A DNA stretch of 64,000 bases, taken from the NCBI GenBank assembly GCA_030267565.1, contig BRXU01000017.1, positions 2,574,501-2,638,500 on the forward strand, given 5' to 3'. Positions 1 through 10,939 of this stretch are shown here, one piece after another; positions within the stretch are counted from its first letter, which is position 1, and every line of letters begins with the position of its first letter. The notes under the pieces are model-generated. The model was not told the origin of the DNA, searched no databases, and worked only from the letters and a program-made list of their open reading frames with translations. The position numbers and the translations under genes are program-made. The DNA comes from Pleodorina starrii (lineage: Eukaryota > Chlorophyta > Chlorophyceae > Chlamydomonadales > Volvocaceae).

Positions 1-1664
1 GATACGGTATCGCAGCGAAGGACCGAAGGCCCCCGCCTACCGGGTGGTGGTAGTGGGGGTGGGGAGGAAGGGGCACTTGGCCGCTGAGGGGCGGCCGGCC
101 TTGCGCGCCTGTCGGTAGGCACACGGCTGTGGGACATGGGTCGTGCAGGTTTGAATGGCAGGGTTGGCGACCTTGGCATGGCGACACATCTCGCATGTGT
201 TATTGATCAGCCAGGTATGGTCGGTTGAGGCATCCGGAGTTATGGCACTGGGTGCCTCACCGCCTCTCACCGCCTCCCCGCCCGTCCGTCGGTGCGATCT
301 GCGTGGCTTGCGCGTCTAGCAGCGGGGAGGAGCGGACGCAGGGCAGGAGTACGACCTGCAAGACCGTACTTGTTATAGCGTGATTCCATGTGCTGCCGTA
401 CCCTGGTGCTGCCGTACCGTGGTGCTGATGCTGATGCCGGTGTTCCACCGTATGAAAAAGACTTGCTGATGACATGCTGTAGCATACCAGTACTGCTAGG
501 TGGATGTGGATGCTGGGTGGAATCTGGAAGGAAGGCCTCGAAAGCGGAGCGCCGAAGAGACCCGGCCTCCCTCGTGCTGCAGGGCCTCCGGGGTCCTCGT
601 GGGGAGGGGCTCTCCGTGTGTTGCATTGCGTTTCGTTGGATTGCGTTGTGTTGCGTTGCATTGCGTTGGGGCTGGCGTGTGCGTGCGTGTGTGTGTGTGT
701 ACCACCACCACCGTACCCACGGGCGTACCCACGTAGTTGGGAAGGCAGAGTTCGCTGCGTGTGCTGCAGGAGGGAACGGGCCAACGGGGGAGGGGGGCCG
801 CAATGGACGTCCCCCTTTGGCCGATAAAATGTTGCCGTTTTTTTGGGAAGGGAGTGGGGTTTGGGGCCGTGAGTTTCGCCCAGGCAGCACGCACAGGCGG
901 CGCCGGCGTCGGGCTTGCGGTGCGGGTACCGTAGACCGGCACCGCGCCGTCGCCCGTCGCCTCGACATTGACACCGGCGCCGATGAGAGGCGCTGAGAGG
1001 CGCTGAGATGAGAACCCCCACCCCCCCATGACAGCCCCTGAGAGAAGAGGCCCCCCGAAACCCCGATGAAGCCGCAAGCGCAGTTGGCGGCAAGAGCGCT
1101 CCTAGTGCGGATGCCGGCCTCCAGAAAGTTCCCCATCAAACCCCGCCCCAGGCAAGACCGTACTAGCTGGGTTGTGGAGTGATGATGCGCGGGTTAGTGT
1201 GAGCTTGGGGGGCTCTGATGCCGCCTGGTTTCGGCGCCGCTGGTGCGATTACGGTATCCGTTTTGGAGAGGGGTATGTTGAAGGGCAGGAATGAGCGGCA
1301 GTCGAAGATTACGGTTGGTTGTTGGGTGGGCTGGGGTTTCCATGCGGTTGGCGCTTCGACACGGTTGGGGTTTCGACACGGCTGTTCGGTAGTTGAAGTT
1401 TTGGTGGGACTGGTGTCGGCGGTTGGGGCAGTTTGGGCTAGTTGCAGAAAGGACTTGTTGTTTTCGAGACCATAAGGCGGCGCGATTGCGTGGCCTGTGC
1501 AGGCGTATGTCTGCACGGCAAGCGATTGGACACCAGCCCTCGATTCCGCGCTGATTCTTCGCAGCACGGCACTTGGACGTTGGAATCGCCGCAGTAACCG
1601 AAACTCGAGCGTTGACCGATAAACTTGGAACTCCGCAAACGGTAGCTCTGCACAAGGGAGCCCG
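1..1664. other. Left-edge non-coding stretch; no convincing gene
   Basis: I see no gene here that I can defend. The stretch has simple-sequence character: TTGCGTT-type runs at about 620-670, a GT run near 695, and a twice-repeated TGCTGCCGTACC at about 392-420. A 77-codon minus-strand frame at 37-270 contains a C-x2-C-type cysteine pattern and could be the last exon of a gene to the left, but no splice site or homology supports it. The last few hundred bases before 1665 are presumably promoter and 5' UTR of the F-box gene. Confidence 0.4.
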
Positions 1665-3699
1665 ATGGCTGCAGACATCGACGGTGACGAACTCGAGCGG
1701 GCGTTTGACGAGGGCGCTTGGGATGCAGATGAGGTCGGTTCACCAAATAGATTGCGATTAGAGTATTACTGCGTTGCTGGGCGAGTCTCAGGTCGCCATC
1801 GTTTGACTGCCCGCAGGACGGGGACAGCCCTGATGCCGCAAATTCACAGCTAAACGACAGTGCACAGTGCATCGATGCGACCGGAGAAGCCGCGCCGGCA
1901 CAGCAGGACGTTGGCAACGATGCTCGGTCGCTCCGCGCACCGCATGCTCTCCTGCAGCTGCCCAGGGAGATGCTGCTGCGCGTGCTCTCGTTGATGCCAG
2001 CTACTGGTTTGACGGCGTGCGCCTGCGTCTGCAAGACGCTGGCTGCGCTGGCATCGGACGACACAATTTGGCGTCGACTGTATATCGCCAGGTTTGGTCA
2101 CACCTACTCCTATTGCGGTCGCCGCGGGGTCTGGTGCTCTATGTTCACAAACCTGGTGCCTGCAGGTGGGGCAAACCAAGCCAACAGGCCCGCGGGAGCA
2201 CGCAATGGAAGGTGCGCGGCTGCCCGGGAGCCGTTGGGACGAAGCATTGAAATTCTTGACGGCCGAGAGGTGACGGGGGAATGAAAGGGACCTTCGGCTG
2301 GGACGCCCGGCGGGCCTGACGGCCCTCACGGAAACGCGCTGGCGGTTGGGTTGCAGCCAACCGCCATCCCACTCATCCCCCGCGCCACACCCTCATCTGC
2401 TCCCTCATCCCCTTCCCCCTTTAACCCTCCCTTCCCCCTTCCCACCCTGCCAACCCCTCCCCCCCAGCGCGCCTACCTGGATGCTGACGGCGAGGAATGG
2501 GAGGCAACCACCCGCGGCAGCGGCACCGGCGGCAGCGGCCCGGGGGCCGACGACCCCGCCATGGGCGCCATCTTCTTGGACATGCTGCGAGCCAAGCGGG
2601 ACACCGCACCCGACCGCCGCCAAATGGACCGGCACCTGGAGGCGGACCCGGGAGACATCGCGGCAAAGGTAAAAAGGGAGAGGGGCGGGGCGCGCCGGGG
2701 CGGGGTGCGGCGGGGGCGTTCGTAAGGACGTAATAAACAGCTCGCTTGCGGTATGGCGCGCGACTTGGCCTATGGCCGTCCCTCTCACACGGAACGCAAC
2801 GCCCTCAACTGATGTCCGGTAAATCTGGGTCGGTCAACCAAACATCCATCCAAGCGATCAACTCCTTGCACCCACCCACCCGCGGGCGAACTGACCCGCT
2901 CTTGCAGGTCGCGGCCTGGCGCCGCGCGCGCGGCTTCGCCGACCCAGGAGCCGGCGGCGGCGCCGCCGCCGCCTCCGGCAGCGGCGGCGGCCCGCCCCCG
3001 CCGCCGCCGCGGCCCGACCTCAGCCGCCGCGGCCGCGCGGCGCTGACCTTCACTCGCGTCAACCCGGGCGAGCAGCCGCCCGTGTACGCGTGCGACCAGA
3101 CGGGCTGGGTACACCTGTGTGGAGACGCGTGCACGGAGGGTGTGGTGGATGCGCGCAGCGAGCTGTTGGTGTGCCCCGTGTCGGGCCAGACCACGGACCG
3201 GCTGGTGCATGAGTGCGAGGAGGACGAGGCGGACGGGGGGCGCTGCGGCGGCGGCTTCGGCGGCGGAGGCGCGGGGGAGGAGGAGGGCGGGCTGGGCGTG
3301 TTCGGAGGTACGACGCTGCTGCTGTTGCTGCTGCTTGCGCGAGGTGGTGTGTGGCTGTGTGCAGTGCACGTACCTGTGAGCGGCTGGATCAATGCCGCCC
3401 GGCGCCGGGTCTCGGCGCTGCGCGAGCCGCCGAGACCCCAACCCCCGTACACTCCGGGTGGTGTCACCGGCGGGGACTGTCCCGGTGAGAGCCCCCGCAC
3501 AGCTCTCGGGACTCGCCCTACTTCTTGAGGCGCCCATTGCACTCTTGAACCCGGCCCCCTCGGGCGTCCTTTGCTGCACTCCCCTCACCCCTCCCTCCCC
3601 CTTTCCTGCGCAGGCGGCTTCGGCTCGTTCTTCGCGGCTGGCTACGAGTGCGAGAACGAGAAGGCGCTGAACAAGCTGCTGGGGTACAAGGCGCTGTAG
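1665..3699 (+). CDS. F-box protein with Cys-rich C-terminal domain
   Basis: Six exons give 358 residues: 1665-1733, 1817-2091, 2166-2211, 2468-2668, 2908-3307, 3614-3699. All introns are GT-AG and every phase agrees. Residues about 70-112 form an F-box (LPREMLLRVLSLM, then CVCKTL, then the W-RRL ending); such proteins recruit substrates to SCF ubiquitin ligases through SKP1. Removing the 74-base intron 2092-2165 restores the usual post-F-box RWG...W motif. The second half has a Gly/Pro-rich linker and then a conserved-looking block with cysteines and histidine (YACDQTGWVHLCGDAC, LLVCPVSG) that resembles a zinc-binding fold. It ends in GYECENEKALNKLLGYKAL. The substrate is unknown. The first ATG of the open frame was used, and the acidic N-terminus before the F-box is unremarkable. 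Family assignment rests on the F-box only. Confidence 0.8.
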
Positions 3700-3953
3700 A
3701 GGCGACACAGCCCCCTGTCCATGACACGTGGATCGGCTCTACCCTTCCGGACAGCGGTTGGGAGCCCACTGTGACAACCGCATCAACTTGCGTGCGTGTG
3801 TTGGGCAGCGGGTGCCCCGCTGTTGCAGTGGCATGTACCCTCCGTGTAGGCCACCGGAAGAACGGGAGGGCATAAGAGGCAGCGGGCCTTCACTGCTAGC
3901 TGTTTGGAGGTCTCACTCGTCCCTGGCGGCTTTTGGGGGTGTTCTTCTGCCGT

Positions 3954-3988
3954 TGTAATAATTTGTAATAAACGGTATAACGGTGTAA
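3954..3988 (+). terminator. Polyadenylation signals of the F-box gene
   Basis: Three TGTAA pentamers lie at 3954-3958, 3964-3968 and 3984-3988, about 255-290 bases after the stop codon. TGTAA is the usual poly(A) signal of chlamydomonadalean nuclear genes. The surrounding sequence is locally A/T-rich, unlike the coding DNA. Confidence 0.65.
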
Positions 3989-5867
3989 TATTTTACCTGT
4001 ATGATATGATATGAAACGATGCGGGGCGGTGCGGGGCGGCATTTATGTGGCTGGGGGTCCTGATGAGGTGTGCAGTGGTCAGTGGGTGGGAGCGCATGTG
4101 CGGCAGCGGTCACATTTCGCCCGCGAGGCAGGAGGCTGGGCTTGGGGGCACGGCTCGTGTGCGTGCGTGCGGTCGCGGCGCCCTTGCACGCGTGTTTGTG
4201 GCGGGTGCCGTCCGGAGGGTGCCGGGCTGGTGCGTGGGTCGTGTGGGTGGCGCGAATTGATGTGTGTGCTTCGACCGGATGATGCATTACGGTTGTTGTT
4301 GTTGGTGTTGTTGTGGGGGCAGTCCAGTGCCCAGTTGCGTGGTAGTACCGTATCGTAGTATCAAATAGTGCAAAAGTTGTCAAGTGAAACGCATAATAAT
4401 GGTCCATTGATTCGTGCAACCGCTTGCGTTCGATTGCCGGACTGTTGTCAAGCTGCTGCATGGTGACAGAGGGGGTCAGAATTGACGCTGTGTAAAGCGG
4501 GGCGGGGGGGGGCCAATCATAGAACGGTACTTCACTGCACTCCCTTCCGTTCGCGCCTCTTGTCCGCCTCTTGTTCGGCTCGGCACGCGTCACCGCACCA
4601 GTAGTCTCTAGCCTGTGCGGGTGACGTGTGCTGTCTGGTATGGGTGTGCGTCTCGGTCTGCCCTGGCCGCCTCCGGTGCAGTGCAGTGCGCCAAGGGCCA
4701 GCAGCAGCAGCAGCTGGACAGCCAGTTGGCTCTACTCGGGTTCACGAGTCTGGAGCCCACTGTTAACAGCCCCAGCACCAGTAGTGCTCGGAACAAGGTC
4801 ATGGGAAACCCTGGCAGCCCAAGTACAGTACAGGTCGCAGCTCCATCACAGGATCGGGGCTGTGTCGGCTGGGCTGACAGGCCTGACGGGCCGCGTGAAG
4901 GCTGTGAGGCTTCTTCACGGTCCGGAGAGCCCGCCAATGGGATGTGTGGCGCCGTCTCCTGTCTCCATGCCGTCGCCGAAAGCCAGGGGGGAAGGTCGGG
5001 GGTGGGCAGCATACGACATGCAAGTATAATTTAGGTTGTTGTTGTCGCGGTGGGCTCCACGCAGACTCTCCAGAAGATGCAAGCTGGGGCAAGAGCGCCA
5101 GTGTTGCCGCCCTGGAGCGCTGGAGGCCATTGTTGAACAGATCAAATCGATTTTACGGTGGGAGTCAGAGGAGGATCGCTACTGGCGCATATCGCACCTG
5201 ATGCTGGCGGCCACATTGATGCCAACGAGGTCCCGCGACCCATGGGACCAAGGGACGAACGCAAGCGCTCCCGGCAAGGCGAGGCCTCATCCAATTATGA
5301 AGGGACAATTCCGAGTAGCAGTTATATCTATGAAAGCGGTGCTCGAGCCGGGGTGGGCATTCGGTGTTACCGTGCCTTCTTTACGTGACGACGTCCGTCG
5401 CCGTCGTCCGTCTCCTAGACGACACACCGTCCCGGAGCGCAGACTGCTGGTCAGCGCATGGAATCCGAGGATAATCATAGACATCATCTCCACATAATTT
5501 AGCCATAGCCGTAGACCTCGTGCACGAACACCCCGCGCGATAGAATTCAGGTGTACGGCAACGAGCACGGCTCGGCAGGCAGGCAAAAATTAGCATAACT
5601 CCACAACCTGCACAGCACCATAATTAATGATTAAGATATAAGTGGAGGAGTGCAACTTCTTACTAGGCGTAAGTGCCAGTTTGGGGCATCGTCTGGGGCG
5701 TGCAAGCGTGCCGTGCAAGGAAGCACGTGACTCCCTCGCAGTTCCAATTGACACCACGCCTTTCCAACCTCGATCAATTTTGCAGTTCGTATTGAGGCGT
5801 AGCACCCTTGTAGCGTTGTGGTTGTTTCGGACTTGCTCAATCAGCGAACCCTATTTGCGGCAAGGAA
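3989..5867. other. Intergenic stretch and ARG7 promoter/5' UTR
   Basis: I find no exon chain with family similarity here. Several overlapping open frames at 4600-5500 lack coherent splice borders. The part nearest ARG7 (about 5480-5660) is clearly more A/T-rich than the rest of the window and includes TTAATGATTAAGATATAAG, a plausible core-promoter environment. The true 5' end cannot be placed from sequence alone. Confidence 0.4.
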
Positions 5868-8800
5868 ATGGCCCCCGTAGCTTTGCATCAACACAGCTTC
5901 GCTAACGCGAAGAGCCTTGCAGCTTGCCAACGCAGGGCTTGTCGGGCAAAGGTAAGCCACAATTTTCAAGCCGGCGGGGCGTTAGGGTCATGCGTGCCGA
6001 CTCTTCACGTGACGCAAGCGGCGAACTGTAATTCCTCTGTTGTTTATTGCAGACGTCGGTACCAGCGCGCTTCGCGATTATGGCACAGGTATAGTTGAGG
6101 GTGTGGGCGGCTGTCGTAATTGATGGAGACGCGTTTCGAAGGGCTCACGCGACACGTTTTGCAGGCGACGAGCGCTCCGGCTGCTCCTGCTACGGACAGC
6201 ACCAAGAAGCTTTGGGGTGGTCGCTTCACCGGCAAGACTGACCCCCTGATGGAGAAGTTCAACGAGTCGCTGCCATTCGACAAGCGTCTGTGGGCCGAGG
6301 ACATCAAGGTAACTTCGCGCTGAGCATTCATAAGGGCGGCCGACATTCCTCTGTTCACAATCGTGTCGATCATGCCAAGGTATCACCCGGGGCCCCCGGG
6401 GCAATCATGATGTGCCCCGCTACCCCTTCAAACGTCTCTCTCGCCCTTCAATGCCCCTCGGCCTCCACAGCCAGAAAACACCAAACTCAAACTTCCTCCG
6501 TCCATGTGGTCAACAACTTCCCATCGACCCTTCGCTTAAATTTGGGCATTTGACCTGCACCCACATCACATCACACCCTCCCCCCCTTCCCAGACGCCTC
6601 CTGGCCCCCACCCGCGCGTCTCGACACTGGAACAACAAACCTACAAACCCACAACCTTTACACAAACCCACAACCAACCCTGACACACACCCCCACTCGC
6701 ACCTTCGCCCACAGGGCAGCCAGGCGTATGCCAAGGCGCTGGCCAAGGCGGGCATCCTCACCGCCGAGGAAGCCACCTCCATTGTGAACGGCCTGGCCCA
6801 GGTGCGTGGAGCCACTGGCGGGGAACTGGGCACTGGCACCGCAGCGGTCGTTGGCGGCGTTGGTTGGTGGCGGTTGTGGGCGGCGGCGGCGGGGGCGGGG
6901 TCGGGGACGCGGGGGTGGTGAGGGCGCATGGCGGTGGGGATGGCGGTGGGGGTGGGGGCGGCGCTCTCCGCAGCGGCGACCGGAATGTCCCTCGGCCCCA
7001 CCCATCCACCCGTCCCCAAACCCGCAGCAGACAGACAATCAGACAGACAAACACGGATGTTGAGCGCCCCTGGTCCACAAACCCACCACCATCACCCGCC
7101 CCTTGGCCCCTTCCCGCCTCGCCCCGCCCTGACCTACCCACCAGCGCCCACGTGGGCCCTCTCTCTCTCCCCCCTCAAAGGCAACCCTCACTCCTTTCAC
7201 TCCCCAAAATCCTCTCTCTCTCCCACACGCACAAACACGCACACGTACACACACGCACCTGGCCCACGCGCACACGCTCCCTCCGTGGTTAGGTTGCCGC
7301 GGAGTGGCAGGCTGGTTCCTTCGTTGTGAAGCCGGGTGATGAGGACATCCACACCGCCAACGAGCGCCGTCTGACGGAGATCATCGGGGCGGTGGGCGGC
7401 AAGCTGCACACGGGGCGATCACGGAACGACCAGGTGGGGGACTGGAGGGGAGGGGGTCTGGGGGGAGACTGGGGGGAGACTGGGGGGAGGCTTAGGGTTG
7501 AGCAGTGCCCCACGGGAAGGAGGGAGGAAGGAAGGTACCGGGAGGGAGGGAGGAGGAAGGAGGGGACCCACGGTCGGCGCCCCTCCACCCCCTCCCTCAG
7601 CCAGTCTCAACCAGTTTTGCATTGCACGTTTACAAACCCCCTCCCCCTCCTAGCCCTCAGCCTCCTTCTTGTGTCTCACCTCGCTCCCCCGCTCCTCCCG
7701 CCTGTGGCCTGACTCTCCCGCCTTACCCTCCCCCTTACCCTCCACCCCTGCCCCACTCCCCCACACCCAGGTCGCCACCGACTACCGTCTGTGGCTGGCT
7801 GGTCAGGTTGCGGTGATGCGCTCCGAGCTGCAAGAGCTGATCCGGGTGGCCTCGGACCGCTCGGAGGCGGAGGTGGAGGTGCTCATGCCGGGTGGGTGGG
7901 GGGTGGCTGGGTGGCGAGGGGTGATTGGCTGGCTGGGCGGTAACAGAGATATGAGGCCGCATGGCTGGAACGGCTGGGTGGCTGGGTGGATAAGTGGGTG
8001 TGGGGCTGGTTGAAGTATAGACGAACGGCGTGGCTGGGTGGATGGCTAGGTGGGTGGGTGGGTTGGGGGTGACCCATGGGAGGGATGGAGTAGGTGTCAG
8101 CTTGGTTGGTGGGGACTGATGGGCCAGCGGAGCTGCAGCGGGCTGCTGATACGGGGTTTGCACAGGCCCCAGGACCCGGGCGCGCGTGGAGGGCTGGGAG
8201 TGGCACCTGGTTTGGGGACGGGGAGCGGGTGCCTCCGCCTGCCCTCCACCCACTCCTGCCTTGCATGCCCACGCCGCCTCCGGGTTCCACCGCTCCGCCT
8301 CCATCTTTCCAGCTCCCCCGCTGCCGCCGCACCCCGCTCACCCTCCTTCCCTTCCTCCCCTTCCCCCCCCCCCCCGCTCCCCCCTCAACGCCGTCCTGCA
8401 GGCTTCACCCACCTTCAGAACGCCATGACGGTTCGTTGGAGCCACTGGCTTATGTGCCACTGCGCCGCATGGCAGCGGGACGACATGCGGCTGAGGGACC
8501 TCACGCCGCGGGTGGCAACACTGCCGCTGGGGTCGGGTGAGGGAGCGTCCTGGGCGTGGGTGGGGGGTGTGGGTGGATGTTCGTGGGCGGGGGGGGTGGA
8601 GAGGGGGCTAGGGCCGGGGGGTAAAAAGAAAATATCGCAGCGGAGACGAGGACGGCGTTAGCGAACGGACCCAGAACCCAGCAATACGTACCTCCCTCTT
8701 CCCTCTTCCCACTTCCTTCCCCCGCTCCTCCCCCGCTTCCCCCCGCTTCCTCCCCCAGGCGCCCTGGCCGGCAACCCTTTCCTGGTGGACCGCCAGTTCA

Positions 8801-10939
8801 TCGCCCGGGAGCTGGGCTTCGAGGGAGGGGTGTGCCCCAACTCCATGGACGCGGTGAGGGGGGAGAGGGGAGGGAGGGGAGAGGAAGAGGGTGCGTGTGT
8901 GTGTGTTTGTCGATGTGTGCGTGTGTGTTTGGGGGTCAGGGCAGGGAGAAGCGGGCGAGGGAAGGGGGTGAGGGGAGGGGTTCATCCTTCTCGCAGCTCG
9001 GTGCTGCCGCCATCAGGTTGTATAAGAAACCAAGGGCGGCGGAGGGGCGGAGGGACGGAGGGGCATAGGGGGCTCCACCCCTCCCAAACGGTTCGCACCT
9101 TCCTACCCCTCTCCCCAAATCCCCAACCACCCCTCCCTCCTCTCCCCTGCCTCCTCTCCCCTGCCTCCCCTCCCCCCTCCCCTCCTCTCTGCCCCCCCCC
9201 CCCGCTGCGGATTTCTCTTTATACCCCCCCGCAGGTGTCCGACCGCGACTTTGTGATCGAGACTGTGTTCGCCGCCAGCCTGCTGTGCACCCACCTGTCC
9301 CGCTGGGCCGAGGACCTCATCATCTACTCCTCAGGCCCCTTCGGCTACGTGCAGTGCAGCGACGCCTACGCCACCGGCTCCAGCCTCATGCCCCAGAAGA
9401 AGAACCCGGATGCGCTGGAGCTGATCAGGTGGGAGGGGGACGGGGGGCGGGTGAGGCGGCGGGCGGGGAGTCCAGGGGGGGTGGCTGTGGACGGAGGGAG
9501 GGAGGAGCTGCGTTGCATCCGAGGGGGGAGGGAATGAGTGGCCTGCCCCCACCAAGACCCCCACTTTTATTACCTAGGACCAACCCTGAAACCCTAAAAC
9601 CCTTGACCCCCCTAACACCAACCCTGATAACACCAACCCTTATAAAACCAACCCTTATACCACCAACCCTTATACCACCAACCCTTATAACACCAACTCC
9701 CCTCCAGGGGCAAGGGCGGCCGTGTGACCGGCAACCTGATGGGTGTGTTGGCTGTGCTCAAGGGCACCCCCACCACCTACAACAAGGACTTCCAGGAGTG
9801 CTGGGAGCTGTTGTTCGATACGGTGGATACGGTGCATGACGTGGTGCGCATCGCCACCGGGGTGCTGTCAACCATCAAGATACGGCCGGAGAGGATGCGG
9901 GCGGGTGGGTTGGGGGGGCGGGGGCGGGATGAGGGTGGGTGGGGATGGGTGGGGTGGGTTTGGCGGTGGGGGATGGGGGGTAGTAGAGAAAGATTCCGCG
10001 GCGATGGACGGAGAGCACGGAAGCAAAGGATGTGTGGGGTGTGGGGTGGGGTGTGTGTGGGGGGGGTGGGGGGGTATGTGGGGCTTGGGTCTGTGTGCGG
10101 TGGGTACGTGGGTTGGGGTGGGTACGTGGGGTACATGGGTCGCTTCAGGTCTGTCCCCCCCTCCCCCCCTCCCCGCCCTCCCCCCCTCAGGTCTGTCCGC
10201 CGACATGCTCGCCACCGATCTGGCCGAGTACCTGGTTCGCAAGGGGGTGCCCTTCAGGGAGACCCACCACCTGAGCGGTGCGGCGGTCAAGATGGCGGAG
10301 GACCGCGGGGTGGGCCTCAGCGAGCTGTCCGTGGCGGATCTGGCCACCATCCACCCGCTCTTCACGGAGGACGTGAAGGCGGTGAGCGGACCTGGCTGGT
10401 GCCTGGGGGGTGGGGGTGGTGGTGTGTGTGGGGGGGTTGTTGTTGTCGTCCGGCCTATACGTGGATATTCCCCCCCGGACCTCCTTCCCCCTCGCGCCCA
10501 TGTGCCTCCTTGCGAATCCTCTGCGCTCATGGGTCTCCTCCGGCGCCGCCTCCTCCTCCGCCGCCTCCGCCTCTGCCTCCGCCTCCTCGTTTCGGACTTG
10601 ATTGCTCTACCCTGCCCTGCCCTGCCCTTCCACCCCCCACCTCCCTGGGTGGGATAACATTAACAGTTCCGGAGGTTCAGCGGCTGTCGCAGCTTGATCA
10701 TCAACGTCCGCAGTGACTCATTATTTTATAAAGGAGCATATCACTCCCTGAACCCCCACCTCCCCGGCCCCCACCCCACCTCCCCACCCCCCACCTCACC
10801 CCCTCAGGTGTGGGACTTCAACCGCAGCGCCGAGATGCGCGACACGGAGGGCGGCACCAGCACCCGATCCGTCCTGGAGCAGGTGGCCAAGATGAGGAGC
10901 TACCTGGCTGCAGAGCAGGCAGCAGCGACCACCGTGTAA
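5868..10939 (+). CDS. ARG7: Argininosuccinate lyase, chloroplast precursor
   Basis: This enzyme splits argininosuccinate into arginine and fumarate, the last step of arginine synthesis, in the plastid. Twelve exons give 518 residues: 5868-5951, 6053-6088, 6165-6308, 6715-6801, 7293-7433, 7771-7891, 8402-8536, 8759-8853, 9235-9428, 9708-9904, 10191-10381, 10808-10939. All borders are GT-AG and all phases fit. The first roughly 45 residues are Ala/Arg/Ser-rich without acids, as in a transit peptide. The mature part starts near [13 protein letters not shown]. Family marks are HTGRSRNDQ (about 156-164), THLQ with the active-site His208, and the fumarate-lyase signature [12 protein letters not shown] (329-340) holding the catalytic Ser loop. 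No key residue is missing. Several introns are packed with pyrimidine, G-rich or tandem-repeat sequence, which inflates the gene to 5 kb. Confidence 0.96.
9597..9699 (+). repeat. Minisatellite in ARG7 intron 9
   Basis: About six imperfect copies of a 15-base unit (CCAACCCTTATAACA, with ACC or AAA variants) occupy the 3' part of the intron between exons 9 and 10 and run almost to the acceptor at 9707. Just upstream at 9590-9602 lies CCCTAAAACCCT, which matches the complement of the algal telomere repeat TTTTAGGG and may be the source of the array. Confidence 0.75.
10706..10755 (+). repeat. Intronic GGAGCATATCACTCCCT element, copy A (ARG7)
   Basis: This copy lies in the last ARG7 intron, about 50 bases before its acceptor (10807). 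It has the full form: GTCCGCAGTGACTCATT, then a TATA-like A/T stretch, then AAGGAGCATATCACTCCCTG and a C-rich tail. The block is shared with four other introns in this window. The final CTGAAC would suit a branch point. Confidence 0.85.

Noticed and set aside
37..270. Minus-strand Cys-containing frame at the left edge as a zinc-finger exon
   Set aside because: Only a loose C-x2-C pattern. No neighbouring exon is visible and the end of the frame is a Thr run from repeat sequence.
4608..5497. Possible small gene between the F-box gene and ARG7
   Set aside because: Several overlapping frames on both strands are equally open. None has a consistent exon chain or recognisable protein sequence.
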